From assembly GCA_963514095.1 (NCBI GenBank), contig OY741266.1, positions 3,179,501 to 3,243,500 on the forward strand: a stretch of DNA of 64,000 nucleotides. Direction: 5' to 3'. Position numbers and translations under genes: made by a program. Source of the stretch: Eutrigla gurnardus. Lineage: Eukaryota > Chordata > Actinopteri > Perciformes > Triglidae. Positions within the stretch are counted from its first letter, which is position 1. Every line of letters begins with the position of its first letter. Shown piece after piece: positions 22,340-32,789 of the stretch. The notes beneath the pieces were generated by a model. That model saw nothing but the letters and a program-made list of their open reading frames with translations, searched no databases and was not told the DNA's origin.

Positions 22340-23586
22340 ACAAAAGCACCTAAAAATCTCCCTCCTCAACACAAGATCCCTCAACAATAAAAGTCTCATT
22401 CTCAATTAATTCATCATCAACTTGACCTTCTGTGCCTTAATGAAACATAGCAAAAACCCCTGGATTATTTTTCACTCAACCAAACCACCCCTGCTGGATA
22501 TTCCTACCTGGACAACCCACGCGCTGAGGGCAGAGGAGGGGGCATCGCTGCCACCAACAAGACCTCCAACCTCACCCTCTCTCCATCCCTGCTGCTCCAT
22601 CATTCGAACACCTGGCTTTTAAATTACCCGGCCCTTAAACCTCTCATCATTGCAATCAAATACCGTCCCCCAAAACCCAACCCATCATTTCTACCAGAAC
22701 TCTCTGAATTCATCACTGCATTCTCCTCAATCTCACCATCTGTTTTACTCCTCGGCGATTCCAACCTCCACATTATTTCCCCGGACTGTAAAAATGCCAT
22801 GGACTTTCAGGACCTTATCAACTGCCTCAGCTTCACCCAACACATCAACTTTCCCACCCACAACCGTGGACACATCTTAGACCTGGTTTGCTCCACTGGC
22901 CTCCACATCCACAATATCTCCAGCACCGACCTCTCCATATCTGATCACCTGGCCATCACACTTGTCATTGACACTCCCGCCCCCCAACCCAAACATGACC
23001 GCACAATCACTTTTCGCAACCTTAAATCCATCTGCCCAGTCTCTCTCTCCACCTGCATATCAAACACTCTTTCCAGTCTCACTTTTTCTGCAAATCCAAC
23101 CCCCATGGACCTCGTCAACATCTACAACAGCACACTGTCTTCATCCCTCAACAAACTGGCCCCCCTGAAAACCAAAACTGTCACCTTCACTTACTCGGCT
23201 CCCTGGTTCACCCCGGAACTTCACAAACTCAAAAAACAACTGCGACAACGACTTCACAAGAAAACCGGTCTCACAGTACACGCCCTTGCATACAAAGAGC
23301 ACACACACCTCTACAAATCAGCACTAAACAAAACCCATTCTGTCTACTACTCTGGCATCATTCACTCTGGATCCTCCAACCCACGCACCCTGTTTTCCAC
23401 CATAAATAAACTTCTCAAGCCCCACGACAACATTTCATCCTCATTCACCTCGGAGAAATGCAACAACCTCATTTCATTTTTCAACTCCAAAATAGAAAAC
23501 ATTCACAACCAGCTTGCAACCTCCTCTGCCTCCACCCCGGTCCCCGAACCAACATCTCCTTCATCCTCAGACCACCGGCTCTCTAC
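22340..23586 (+). pseudogene. L2 endonuclease and linker region
   Basis: The APE-type endonuclease nicks target DNA for target-primed reverse transcription. Across two frames the sequence reads LLNTRSLNNKS, YLDNPRAEGRGGGIAATN, IAIKYRPPKPNPSFLPELSE and SVLLLGDSNLHI (the usual GDFN Asp-Phe pair reads DS). In a single open frame from 22799 it then reads MDFQDLINCLSFTQHINFPT, HILDLVCSTG and SDHLAITLVI (catalytic Asp-His). A linker with FTYSAPWFTPELHKLKKQLR and SVYYSGIIHSGSSNPRTLF follows. A frameshift before 22799 and stops near 22450 break it. The frame runs open to the hAT insertion at 23595. Confidence 0.78.
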
Positions 23587-23594
23587 CTTCTCAC

Positions 23595-24479
23595 TAGGGT
23601 TGGGCGGTATGACGGTATTATACCGTGTGACGGTATAAAAGTGTCTACCGGTAGATATTTTGCAATACCGTTTAAACCGGAGAAAGCGCAGATGTCTGCG
23701 GCATCGCTCTGAGTCGCTGTAATTACACCGCCTCGACACACGGGGCACTACAGGCATTGCAGCAGACTGCTTGCGTGGTTGCATGAGCACGACGAAGAAG
23801 AAACAGCTTTACCTGAGTAATAACAATCATGGCGGAGGCAGAGAGTGAACGTCACGAGGAAACGGAGGCAGCGCGACCCACCCATGACGAAGAGGAGGAA
23901 CTTGTTCCGAAAAAGGGCGCTACGTCTCTTGTGTGGAACTTTTTCGGATTTAGAAAATCCGACAACGAACAAAAAGCCGTGTCGCACGACTGTTGCTGCT
24001 GCAGGTGGAAACACCGGTAACCTCTTCCACCACTTAAAGTTAAAACATGCGAAGCAGTATTATGAGTCTTTCGCCAAATGACAATAAATCACATCGATGG
24101 AGGGAGATAACGGAGGCCATCACGACGCATACTTTTTCTCATTTGTTATTTTAATTTCTTATTAAGATGGAGCTCTGTGTTTACATTTGCACACACACTA
24201 TAGCTTAAGTTAAAGCTGGAGTTTAAATGTTTACCAGACATTTGCACATTCTTTGTGGCTTATTATTTATTATATTATTATATTTTCTTTAAAATAATGT
24301 TATGCTGCTGTGAGAAAATTAAAATAAAAGAGGAAAATGATCAAATGCGACAGTATGGTTATTTTTAAGCCATTAATTGAATTTACAGGGGGGAAAACCA
24401 TACCGTGATATATACCGTTACCGTGATATGAAATTATTCATACCATGATATAAGATTTTGCTCATACCGCCCAACCCTA
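23595..24479 (+). mobile_element. hAT element with BED finger, inside the L2 LINE
   Basis: Termini TAGGGTTGGGCGGTAT and ATACCGCCCAACCCTA are perfect inverted repeats over 16 bp. They are flanked by the 8-bp duplication CTTCTCAC (23587-23594 and 24480-24487), so the superfamily is hAT. Subterminal GGTATTATACCG-type palindromes follow on both sides. The element is too short for a full transposase and carries only the N-terminal BED-finger exon, so it is non-autonomous. Confidence 0.88.
23829..24081 (+). pseudogene. BED zinc finger exon of hAT transposase, frameshifted
   Basis: The first frame starts MAEAESERHEETEAA, an acidic leader, and reads TSLVWNFFGFRKSDNEQ, the VW-x2-F signature of BED fingers. 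Near 23970 the frame shifts. The next frame reads NTGNLFHHLKLKHAKQYY, the conserved BED C-terminal half with its His pair, and ends SFAK-stop. One Cys of the usual pair is still seen before the shift. The BED finger binds terminal repeats of the transposon. The missing dimerisation and catalytic domains and the frameshift show it is not a working transposase. Confidence 0.8.
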
Positions 24480-24487
24480 CTTCTCAC

Positions 24488-25490
24488 CGATAACCACAGC
24501 AGACCTCTCCAAAATACTCTCCACCATGAAATCATCCACCTCCCCCCTGGACCCCATGCCCTCTGAACTCGTCAAAGCCTGTTTCACCTCTCTCGCCCCA
24601 CTCATCACTGACACCATCAACTCCTCCCTTACCTCTGGCATGGTCCCCCCACCTCTTAAGCTTGCTGCCATCACCCCTCTCCTTAAAAAACCTGGTCTTG
24701 CCTCTGATGACCCCAACAATTTCAGACCCATCTCCAACCTCACATTCATCTCAAAACTACTGGAAAGAGCCATTGCAACTCAACTCAAAACTTACCTCCT
24801 CTCCAATAACCTATATGAAACATTCCAATCTGGCTTTCAAACCCACCACAGCACTGAAACAGCTCTAATCAAAGTCACAAATGACCTCCTACTCTCCTCT
24901 GATTCCGGCTCCCTCACCATTCTTCTTCTCCTGGACCTCAGTGCTGCCTTTGACACCGTCAACCACTCCATCCTCCTCAGCCACCTGAAATCCATAGGCA
25001 TCACCGACTCCGCCCTCTCCTGGTTCAACTCATACCTGTCTGAAAGATTTCACTATATCGCAATAAACAATCACAAATCCCACACCACCCCTGTCTCACA
25101 CAGAGTCCCCCAAGGCTCCGTGCTTGGCCCCATCCTCTTCATTCTCTACATGCTCCCACTTGGTCACATCATCCACTGCCATGGACTTCACTTTCACTGC
25201 TATGCTGATGACACTCAACTCTACATCACCACCAAAATCATCACTCCAGCTTTTCTCTCCACCCTCAACAACTGCCTCACTGACATAAAAACCTGGATGA
25301 ACCACAACTTCCTCAAACTAAACAGCAATAAAACTGAAATTATAATCTTTGGCCCAAAATCCACCCTCCCCACCTCCCAGAACTTCTCACTCTGTATCGA
25401 TGGTCACTCTGTCACTCCCTCCCCTCTGGTCAGAAACCTTGGCATCTACATGGACCCCACACTCTCCTTCAAGTCACACATAAACTTGTT
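24488..25490 (+). CDS. L2 LINE reverse transcriptase, 3'-truncated fragment
   Basis: Reverse transcriptase domain of an L2-clade LINE, open from at least 24526 to 25542. Motifs in order: SSTSPLDPMPSELVKAC, AAITPLLKKPGLASDDPNNF, RPISNLTFISKLLERAIATQ, FQSGFQTHHSTETALIKVTN, LLLDLSAAFDTVNHSILLSH (motif A, catalytic Asp), RVPQGSVLGPILFILYMLPL (motif B, with R in place of the usual G), CYADDTQLYI (motif C, both Asp) and NLGIYMDPTLSFKSHIN (motif E). It breaks off just after the H-I-N of the thumb. The last codons before the stop at 25542 belong to unrelated sequence. The palm is intact, so decay is recent, but the truncation, the hAT insertion and the damaged endonuclease make the element inactive. 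Confidence 0.85.
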
Positions 25491-25541
25491 GCACTTCATC
25501 CTCATTTTTAAACCACCAGAGCGCAGAGGAAATGCACTATA

Positions 25542-26123
25542 ATGAGTGCCACGCTTGCGCGCGCTCAGTCGTGGAGCGTGGAGAGCCCAACTTTACCGAA
25601 CTTCAGGAAGCAGAGGCCTCTGACTGAGCTCTTAAAGGCGAGAGCAACCTTTGTGTGGTCGTCGGCCGGTCAACAGGCATTTGACAACATTAAATCTGTA
25701 TTGTGTTCCTCTCCGGTTCTGGCGGCTCCTCGTTTTGATCGGGCGTTTGTGCTCCAGGTGGATGCGAGCCAAGTGGGGGCTGGAGCGGTCCTGGGGCAGG
25801 AGGACGATCAGGGGTTGTTGAGACCTGTTAGCTTCTTTTCCCGAAAGTTTAACCGTTACCAGAGTAATTATTCTGGGATTGAGAAGGAGGCGTTGGCGCT
25901 TGTTTGGGCGATACAACATTTTGAGGTTTATGTGGGTGGTGGCACATCACTCGTGGTCCATACAGATCACAACCCGTTGACTTTCCTCCGATCGCTCAGA
26001 TGTCCAAATCAGAGGCTGATTCGCTGGACTCTGTTTTTGCAGGCGTACCATCTGGACATTCGGCACATCAGAGGGGTGGAGAATATTGTGGCTGACGCAT
26101 TGTCGCGTGCTCCGTTGCCGTGA
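25542..26123 (+). CDS. Ty3/Gypsy RT thumb and RNase H fragment
   Basis: This 193-residue ORF carries the end of a Gypsy-type reverse transcriptase (PLTELLKARATFVWSSAGQQ) and a complete RNase H: FVLQVDASQVGAGAVLGQ (first Asp), SGIEKEALALVWAIQHF (Glu), HTDHNPLTFL (second Asp) and the distal HIRGVENIVADALSR with the last Asp. The first 20 or so residues are not Gypsy-like. A stop follows ALSRAPLP directly, so the integrase normally fused here is absent. The 3' LTR lies 400 bp downstream. It abuts the truncated L2 LINE on its left, so the 5' end is also missing. It is clearly an element fragment and not a host gene. Confidence 0.85.
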   Translation: MSATLARAQSWSVESPTLPNFRKQRPLTELLKARATFVWSSAGQQAFDNIKSVLCSSPVLAAPRFDRAFVLQVDASQVGAGAVLGQEDDQGLLRPVSFFSRKFNRYQSNYSGIEKEALALVWAIQHFEVYVGGGTSLVVHTDHNPLTFLRSLRCPNQRLIRWTLFLQAYHLDIRHIRGVENIVADALSRAPLP

Positions 26124-26527
26124 CGTTTAGGGGTTTGTTTTGAGGCGGTTTAGTTGGAAGAGACGTTTTAATTGCTTGCTTTGCTGTTCATTCCCTGCTT
26201 TGTACCTGACCGGTCTTCTTAAATTGCTGCCCAGGTATCGGGGTTTGCTGGGGGTTGGTGGGTAGGAGTGGGATGTGGACAGCTCAGGGGGTTTAGTTTT
26301 TTTTTCCTGTTGTTTTGGGTTAATCTAGTTTGTTTTGTAGTTATTGTTGTTGTTGGCTTTCTTGGGTTTGTGTGTTTATTTTGTGGTGTGTTTTGTTTTG
26401 GGGGCTTCCTTGTGGTAAGTTGCTCTTTCTGTCTGAGGGTTATGGCTTCGGGTTTTTTTGGGTTGCTTTGGTGTGGGTTTTGGGGTGCCGAGGGTCCCTT
26501 TGGGTCCTCGACTTTATGGGGGGGGAG
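26124..26527 (+). mobile_element. Gypsy internal 3' region with polypurine tract
   Basis: T/G-rich sequence without an ORF separates the RNase H stop from the LTR. The last bases before the LTR are GGGGGGGGAG, a polypurine tract of the type that primes plus-strand synthesis. Integrase coding sequence is missing. Confidence 0.6.
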
Positions 26528-26961
26528 TGACGGCCTGGGTCTGCTCCTATCTTTCTTCCTGTCCTCCCCCTGCTGCCCCCTGTTGACTCTGTAGTGTGTT
26601 GATGACATCATAACCTGTTGTCTTTCTTCCTCTGCAGCTGATTGCTAATCGTGAGCACCTGGGCCTGTGCTCCGCCGGGGTTAAGAGCTGCCAGTGGCCA
26701 CACGGACTCTCTGTTCCTTTTCACCTCCGCCTTCGCCAGCATCTGGGCGTTTTGGGCTTTTGTTTGCTTTTCTTTTCATTGTATTGCACCTCAGACCACA
26801 CATGCTCATTCCATCCACAGGTACACCACTGATGCCACTGACATCCACACCTCATTCCTTACGGGTTCTGTTACGTTACCTTATTTAAATAAATGTTATT
26901 TGATTTGACCTTGCTCTGCCTCTCGGACGTTTATGTCATTGCCTTGAGCCGGGTTATGACA
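26528..26961 (+). mobile_element. 3' LTR of the Gypsy fragment
   Basis: A 434-bp segment starts TGACGGCC right after the polypurine tract and ends GGTTATGACA. AATAAA (about 26887) lies near the end. No second LTR is in the window, so boundaries rest on the polypurine tract and the TG…CA ends only. Confidence 0.6.
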
Positions 26962-27422
26962 TGATATACAACCTTTATTTAATCATTATTTAAAAGCAGG
27001 TTCACAGGGTTGGGGGCTACCATCAGGGGGCGCTCAAATTGGCAGCACTGTCCGGGGCAAACGTCACCATCAAGAGGTACAACACACCACTACACAGCAT
27101 CCAGAGATGCAAACATCCCCATCCCTGAACTCTTTCTAACATCTAAAGCTAACAATACAAGACAAAAACACACAAGATATACATAGAGCATATGACCCCC
27201 CGGGATCGAGGCTTGTGGCACCGTCTGACTCCCCGCAGGGCTGTGGCTTTGTCAGACGGCACAGCAGGCAGACAGCGACCACACCACAGGTAACTAACAG
27301 CGGTGTGCTGACGGCACCGGTAAAGATGGAGAGTGGTGGTAGCTGCCGCTCCTACTTCCCTGCCCTAAATGACTAAAGCAGGCGCAAACCTCCCCTCTGA
27401 TACACCATCAGCTACTGAATCC
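26962..27422. other. No recognisable feature
   Basis: No termini or coding motifs seen. Confidence 0.4.
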
Positions 27423-27848
27423 TGTTGTGGAAAAATGAATCTGCCCAATAAAGATCAACAACCAGGATCAGCTTTTTCTCCGAGGTTTTATTCCACTAAG
27501 TATTCTCATCTGCAGAGGAGGTTCACCCCTGCCTTCTGATGCAAAGGTTCAGACTCAGCAGGAACGACCCTGAGTCCAACAACAATCTCCCTTTTAAGGA
27601 GGAGGAACCAAAGGACGGACCATGTCCTATCTTACAAAGACAAGATGTACAGGCAAGGTCAACATTTACAGAACACAGGCGTCATAGTCCTGAAATTATC
27701 TTATGTCAATGTGGCACTCATGTTCATATCATCTACAAACAGGCATTCATTTTCGTCATAGCATAACAGTCAGATGAGGAGATGCGGATCGAGTCAGCCT
27801 GACAAATATTCTGATTATAAAGTACAAACATCCAAAATTCCCATTACA
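27423..27848 (-). mobile_element. LTR, antisense, with adjacent polypurine tract
   Basis: On the - strand a 426-bp segment starts TGTAATGGGA, just after ACAAGGGGAT (polypurine-like), and ends TTTCCACAACA. AATAAAACC (about 27490) and AATAAAG-type motifs near the end give the poly(A) signal. This fits the 3' LTR of an LTR element lying to the right. The internal part is not recognisable as coding. Confidence 0.55.
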
Positions 27849-28500
27849 ATCCCCTTGTGAAAAGCGACGGTCGCCTTTTCCCCGGGCCTACCGGGTTGCC
27901 CTAAAGTCACACACAGAACGTCACCATTGCCGCACTACATTTCCCAGCATGCACATATATCAGCTGCCGCGCGGCAGCGTTACCCCCCTGGAGTAGCGAC
28001 CAATGCAGTGGGCTAGGCACTCGGACATAAACAACCACAACACATGTCGGTTCAGTTAACGGCATTTATTTTACAAAACAACACAGCTAACAGGGAGGTG
28101 CCCACTGATTCCGCTCCTGGTACTGGTCCGTGTGGAAGCATCGGCTCTCCCGATAAGGGGCTGATGGGTGGGCCTACTTAAGGCGAAGGAGGGGAATGGC
28201 CAAGGGGGGGCATTTTTGGATGCGTCAGCGTCTTTTCCCCCACTGAGACCAAAAGTGAGTCTGGCATTACCTATGAATGGCTGGTTTGTTTCATTTGTCA
28301 ATTCAGTATTCTGTTCATTTTTTTGTTCTTTTGTATTATTTTTTTTGCACCTCGCACCTGCAAAATAAACTGCATCACTTTTTCACCTAAATTCCGTGAG
28401 CTGCCTCCTGCTTCCTGCATTTCATCACCATTTTCACCCTCCCTCCAAGAGTGAACGCAGCGACACACGCGCGGCGACAACACATTCCCCAGTCACACAC
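27849..28500 (-). mobile_element. Possible internal/LTR-like sequence of the antisense element
   Basis: No protein motif was recognised. A TTTATTTTAC patch near 28067 (AATAAA on the - strand) and a GC-rich block up to 28480 hint at a second LTR-like unit, but no termini could be fixed. Confidence 0.25.
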
Positions 28501-29636
28501 AGTCAGACTATGCCTGGCTCCTTCTTTTAAGTCCAAGAAAAAACAAAAAAAACACTCTCAAATATAACTGCAAGAGAAAAAAAAAAAAGACATAGCAAAT
28601 GAATATTATCATAGTAGTACTTTTATTGATATTGATGCATATTGTAATCATGAATTAACATTTTATTAGTACATACTATTAGTGCTATTAACATTAAATG
28701 TGTGTTCAGATAATATGTATGCCTGAAACCCATCTAGCATGCAGTGAGCAGAAGAATTGTATCAGTTTAAGAGTGCTGGGCTGCTGCCATGGTTCGATGA
28801 GAACTGACCCTGAGGAAAATGAAGTTGGGTATTTTAATCACAGCCTTTGGATGACACTTCTAATGATTACCTGTTACTTCTGCCAACCTGAGATAGATTG
28901 AGTTGACCCCAGAGATAGTGGAGGTGTGTCATTCTGGTATTTGCATTTCAAGTCACAGAGATCTATTGCCAAGAAGTTGAGGGGACTCCATAGGCATTCA
29001 TAATCCAGTTCATGAGATGCTAGACACTTAGCTTCAAGTAGTTTGAAGTCCAGTATGGACTTTACAATGCTGCTGTATTTACTTTAGGAAACATGGATCT
29101 ACAGTTACATTACAGTCCAATTCTGACCATATAAACAGATCGGTCTATATATATATATATATTTGGATACTAACATATTTGTTTGGTTATTTTAGCACAC
29201 ATATTCAAGCTTCAGTTATAAAATGTGTTTGGCTTAAAGTGCAGATGATCAGCTTTAATTTCAGGCTATTCACCCTAAATTGGAGCTCTTTAATATGTAA
29301 ATAAAAACATGTAAACAAATGGACAATTGACTCAAAAGCTGTTTCATAGACGGGTATTCGTTTAATTTTCCTTTATTAAAGTAGATAAAACATTTGGCAT
29401 TTAAAAAAGGGAGCTCTCTATGCAACTGAAGGCACAAACACAAAATACTTTGGAGAGATAAAAAAAAAAAAACATGAGGAGCAGCGAATCAACAATTTGC
29501 TACATTCTGGGGGGAAAAGAACAATTTGCAGTATGGCAACATAAAAAAGCCTGGATGTCAATGGAAGACAACAATGGTGGAAGAGCGCAGGATCCTTTCC
29601 ATGGTAAAAAAAAAAAACCTTCACAACCAGGCGGGG
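28501..29636. other. No recognisable feature; (TA)n at about 29145-29162
   Basis: AT-rich, with A-runs (28576-28587, 29461-29471, 29605-29617) and a TA microsatellite. No coding or mobile-element signal seen. Confidence 0.45.
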
Positions 29637-30224
29637 GCTGCATGGTGGTGTAGTGGGTAGAACTGTCGCCTCACAGCGAGAGGGTCCAGGGTTCAATCAG
29701 TTTGAGCTCGGGTTCCTTCTGTGTGGAGTTTGTATGTTCTCTCCCTGTGTAAGCGTGGTTTCTCTCAGGGTTCTCCAGCTTCCTCCCACAGTCCAAAGAC
29801 ATGCAGGATGGACCTGTCTGTCTCTACATGTCAGCCCTGTGGTAGACTGGTTACCTGTCTGTCTCTACATGTCGGCCCTGTGATAGACTGGTTACCTGTC
29901 TGTCTCTACATGTCGGCCCTGTGATAGACTGGTTACCTGTCTGTCTCTACATGTCGGCCCTGTGATAGACTTGTTACCTGTCTGTCTCTACATGTCGGGC
30001 CTGTGGTAGACTGGTTACCTGTCTGTCACTACATGTCAGCCCTGTGATAGACTGGTTACCTGTCTGTCTCTACATGTCAGCCCTGTGATAGACTGGTTAC
30101 CTGTCTGTCTCTACATGTCAGCCCTGTGGTAGACTAGTTACCTGTCTGTCTCTACATGTCAGCCCTGTGGTAGACTGGTTACCTGTCCAGGGTGTACCCT
30201 GCCTTTGCCCAATGTCAGCTGGGA
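29637..30224 (+). mobile_element. tRNA-derived SINE with internal minisatellite
   Basis: Head GGCTGCATGGTGGTGTAGTG with the A-box region, a degraded B box (GGGTTCAATCAG) and the body (CTTCCTCCCACAGTCCAAAG) match the complete SINE at 46682. Part of the body has expanded into a tandem array (29814-30190). It then resumes with CCAGGGTGTACCCTGCCTTT and ends at about 30224 without the (ATGG) tail. Confidence 0.75.
29814..30190 (+). repeat. 41-bp minisatellite, about nine copies
   Basis: The unit CTGTCTGTCTCTACATGTCA + GCCCTGTGGTAGACTGGTTAC repeats at exactly 41-bp steps (29814, 29855, 29896 … 30142, partial at 30183). Variation is minor (CAG/CGG, GGT/GAT). The unit equals the SINE segment that is single-copy at about 35317-35360 and 46918-46960. 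Confidence 0.88.
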
Positions 30225-30320
30225 CCAGGCGGTTCTGAAAAGTTCTGAAATGTGAAGCTAATGACTTGGCATTCTCTCTCCTGGCATGGAAGTCTATGAC
30301 AAAATGACAGGTTACAGGAT
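30225..30320 (+). repeat. Dispersed repeat fragment (AGGCGG family)
   Basis: CAGGCGGTTCTGAAAAGTTC through GGAAGTCTATGACAAAATGA is a shortened relative of the sequences at 36835 and 44757. Confidence 0.45.
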
Positions 30321-30729
30321 CACTACCACTGACTTCCATTGCTACCAAGCTTCCAATGCAATTAACTAGTAAGATAACTTGAATACTACTATACTTATGG
30401 AGTAAAGGATTATTGGATGAACTATCCACAACTGGAGAACATGGAGAGTAGTGACAGACAAGAGTCTCCTCACTCCAGCTTAAATAACACTCAAGTAGAG
30501 ATCACTGAACTGGTCTGAAAGGAATGTGAAAAGCCTCTTTATGGCCTCAAAACCTGCCGATTAGGAGATTTATGAACTCCTAAATCGAAGCCTCAACATC
30601 TCCACGCATCTTCAAATGTGTGTAGGACACAGACCTTCAGAAACACTAGACTTGAAAGCATCACAAACACGGCTAGAGACTGATTAACATCTTTGTTTCA
30701 TAGACAGCGCTGATCAGGTTAAAGATTAC
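30321..30729. other. No recognisable feature
   Basis: No motif, terminus or meaningful ORF. Confidence 0.45.
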
Positions 30730-31830
30730 AACCTTCTTCTTCCTCTTAGGACCCTTCCCAAGGATATAACTTTGTTTCAGATGCTATTGGGGCGTCTGCT
30801 GTGTTTCAGATGACCCCTCCCTGCCCTTAATCACACGCGATTTCGGACTGTAATTCGAATGGTCCATCCTGGACATGCCCCCTTCGGTCAGCATAAAAGC
30901 TACGTGTTTACAGTCGTATGACGCTCTTGCCCGCTTCATATTCTTCCCTTTTTCTAGTTCCAAACTTTTACTACTTCTTTATTAGTTAGCTTGGTTCGCA
31001 AGACATTTTTGTTAAACTCTAAATCAACCGACGGCCGCAAGATTTATTATATTGATCGGTGCTATTTGATTAGTCACCCACAGTCTAGCTCATGGAGAAG
31101 ACAGCTCATCAACTGAGGCGGATTTCGGCGAGACGACACCCGCTCGAACCTACCGCAGATCGGCGCTAATGGATCAAACCAACCCTCAGGCGACACGGGG
31201 AATCCCTTTGTGTCTATGTTACCGACGGAAGAGCGACCGCTTGGAGTTTCAGTAAGTTGAGAAGAATCGTCACAAAGTAAGACTGAATCCGCATTCAACA
31301 GTAATGACCGAGTTGCAGGGTGAAACTAAGTGTTAGCGTCTGTTATAATATCTGTGAGGCCATTTTATTTAATTATTCCATCATTCTATCTTACTGAGAA
31401 AGTCCAAATTCTTAGGAGAAACATACTCGCCTTTATTGCCAAACATTCTAGATGTGTTGGTAACCATTTCCCCAGTTATATTGTGTTGTATTGCTGTTGT
31501 TACATCTCTGTTATTATTTATTCACTTTGTTTAAACTTTAGTTAGTCAATAATAATGCTCATATTATAACCGCTGTTGTCCGTTGATATTTCACCTGTGC
31601 AGAACGCAAAGATCCCTATTTTAAGGGCTTATGATCTGAGAAAATTAGACTGATTTAAATGATATTGATTACTTGTTAATTCATTAATAAGTGGTCAATA
31701 GAGTCATTAAAGTGAACTCTATAAAGTTCTGTCCGACCTACAGATGGTGCCCCTTTTTATGAGAGCAGGTATTACAATTGTATATTAATACACATTGACA
31801 TACATATTATAATATCGTCCTTAGTTTCCT
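30730..31830 (+). promoter_or_regulatory. LTR-like candidate, possibly related to the solo LTR
   Basis: GCATAAAAGC near 30893 is TATA-like. A leader-type region follows, with a GTAAGT-like donor near 31250. Close to the right end, GATGGTGCCCCTTTTTATGA resembles GGTGGTGCCCCGTTTATTCA near the end of the solo LTR at 16470. No boundaries or target duplication could be found. Confidence 0.28.
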
Positions 31831-32429
31831 ACATAGAATTCAGTTTATGTGGTGCCATGTCACAACTTGTTGTCATAATGGTTTTATGGTGCCTGAAAAA
31901 TGAAAATCGATATGTAATCATCATCAGTTTTGCTTCTGTAGGCCTGCTGTAACGCCTGCTGGTGTATAAAACAAACAAGCCTGCTCACTGACGCGTGGTT
32001 ACAGTACCTGATACTGAATGCCTTCTGATTTATGTCACGTGTCAGTAATTACTAACCCCAAACACTGTACAGTCTAGTTTCAAGTTATTTTGTGTGCCGC
32101 AGAGATAATTAGAATTTGTATGGGGGAGCAAAAGTCACTGTTAATTAGTGAAGCCAGGAACAGGGTTATGGGATATGAATCATACAAACTATTACACAAA
32201 CATCATTATCAGACCTGCAAGAGAACCTATACCCCCAAAATGTTTTATCTCAATCAGTGTGGAGCACACTTGAATGCACAAACATTTTAGGGATTTGAGC
32301 TTTTCCTGATAGCCTACGTGGTCTGTAGGTCAGGGTTGGAACTACAGAAATGATGAGTGTTTGTTGTATCATCATACAATAAACAAGCTTTACTTTGTTT
32401 TTGTAGTGATGGGAGAATGATCCCCAGTC
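31831..32429. other. No recognisable feature
   Basis: No coding or mobile-element signal seen. Confidence 0.45.
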
Positions 32430-32789
32430 AACACTGTGGTTCTTCAGCTTCCTAGGCTCTATCATTACCTCGGACTGCAACCGAGATCTTAATATCAGCC
32501 CCATCGCGGAAGCGGCTCAGCAGACGATACACGTCCTGCAGCAGCTTAAGAAGAGCAACCTGACAGAGTCCATCCTGGCCTCCTCCATCACCACCTGATG
32601 ATCATTCACTCTGCTGAGAAGGCTGCAACCCACCTTCCCTCCAAGACCTGCAGCCTCCAGGACGGGGCTGGACTGGCCATCGGGCATATCGGGCATTTGC
32701 CCGAAGGGCCGATGGCCATTTTGGGCCGAGCCTTTTTTTTTTTACTAATGGTACTAGTGTTATTAATGGTATAAGTCATGATACCTATT

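Larger units (their letters stand above)
21716..25490 (+). mobile_element. L2/Maui LINE, split by a hAT insertion
   Basis: A long but 3'-truncated L2-clade LINE. It runs from a 5' part at about 21.72 kb through endonuclease (about 22350-22960) and linker (to 23586), and continues from 24488 with RT to about 25490. There it ends abruptly inside the RT thumb and a Gypsy fragment follows. An 885-bp hAT element (23595-24479) interrupts it with an 8-bp duplication. No 3' UTR or tail is present. Confidence 0.82.

Noticed and set aside
26219..26611. 130-residue basic ORF on the - strand and hydrophobic ORFs on the + strand
   Set aside because: T/G-rich non-coding Gypsy 3' region plus LTR start. The composition alone produces the open frames.
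29814..30190. Possible CRISPR-like array because of regular spacing
   Set aside because: Units are directly adjacent without unique spacers, lie inside a SINE, and the genome is animal.
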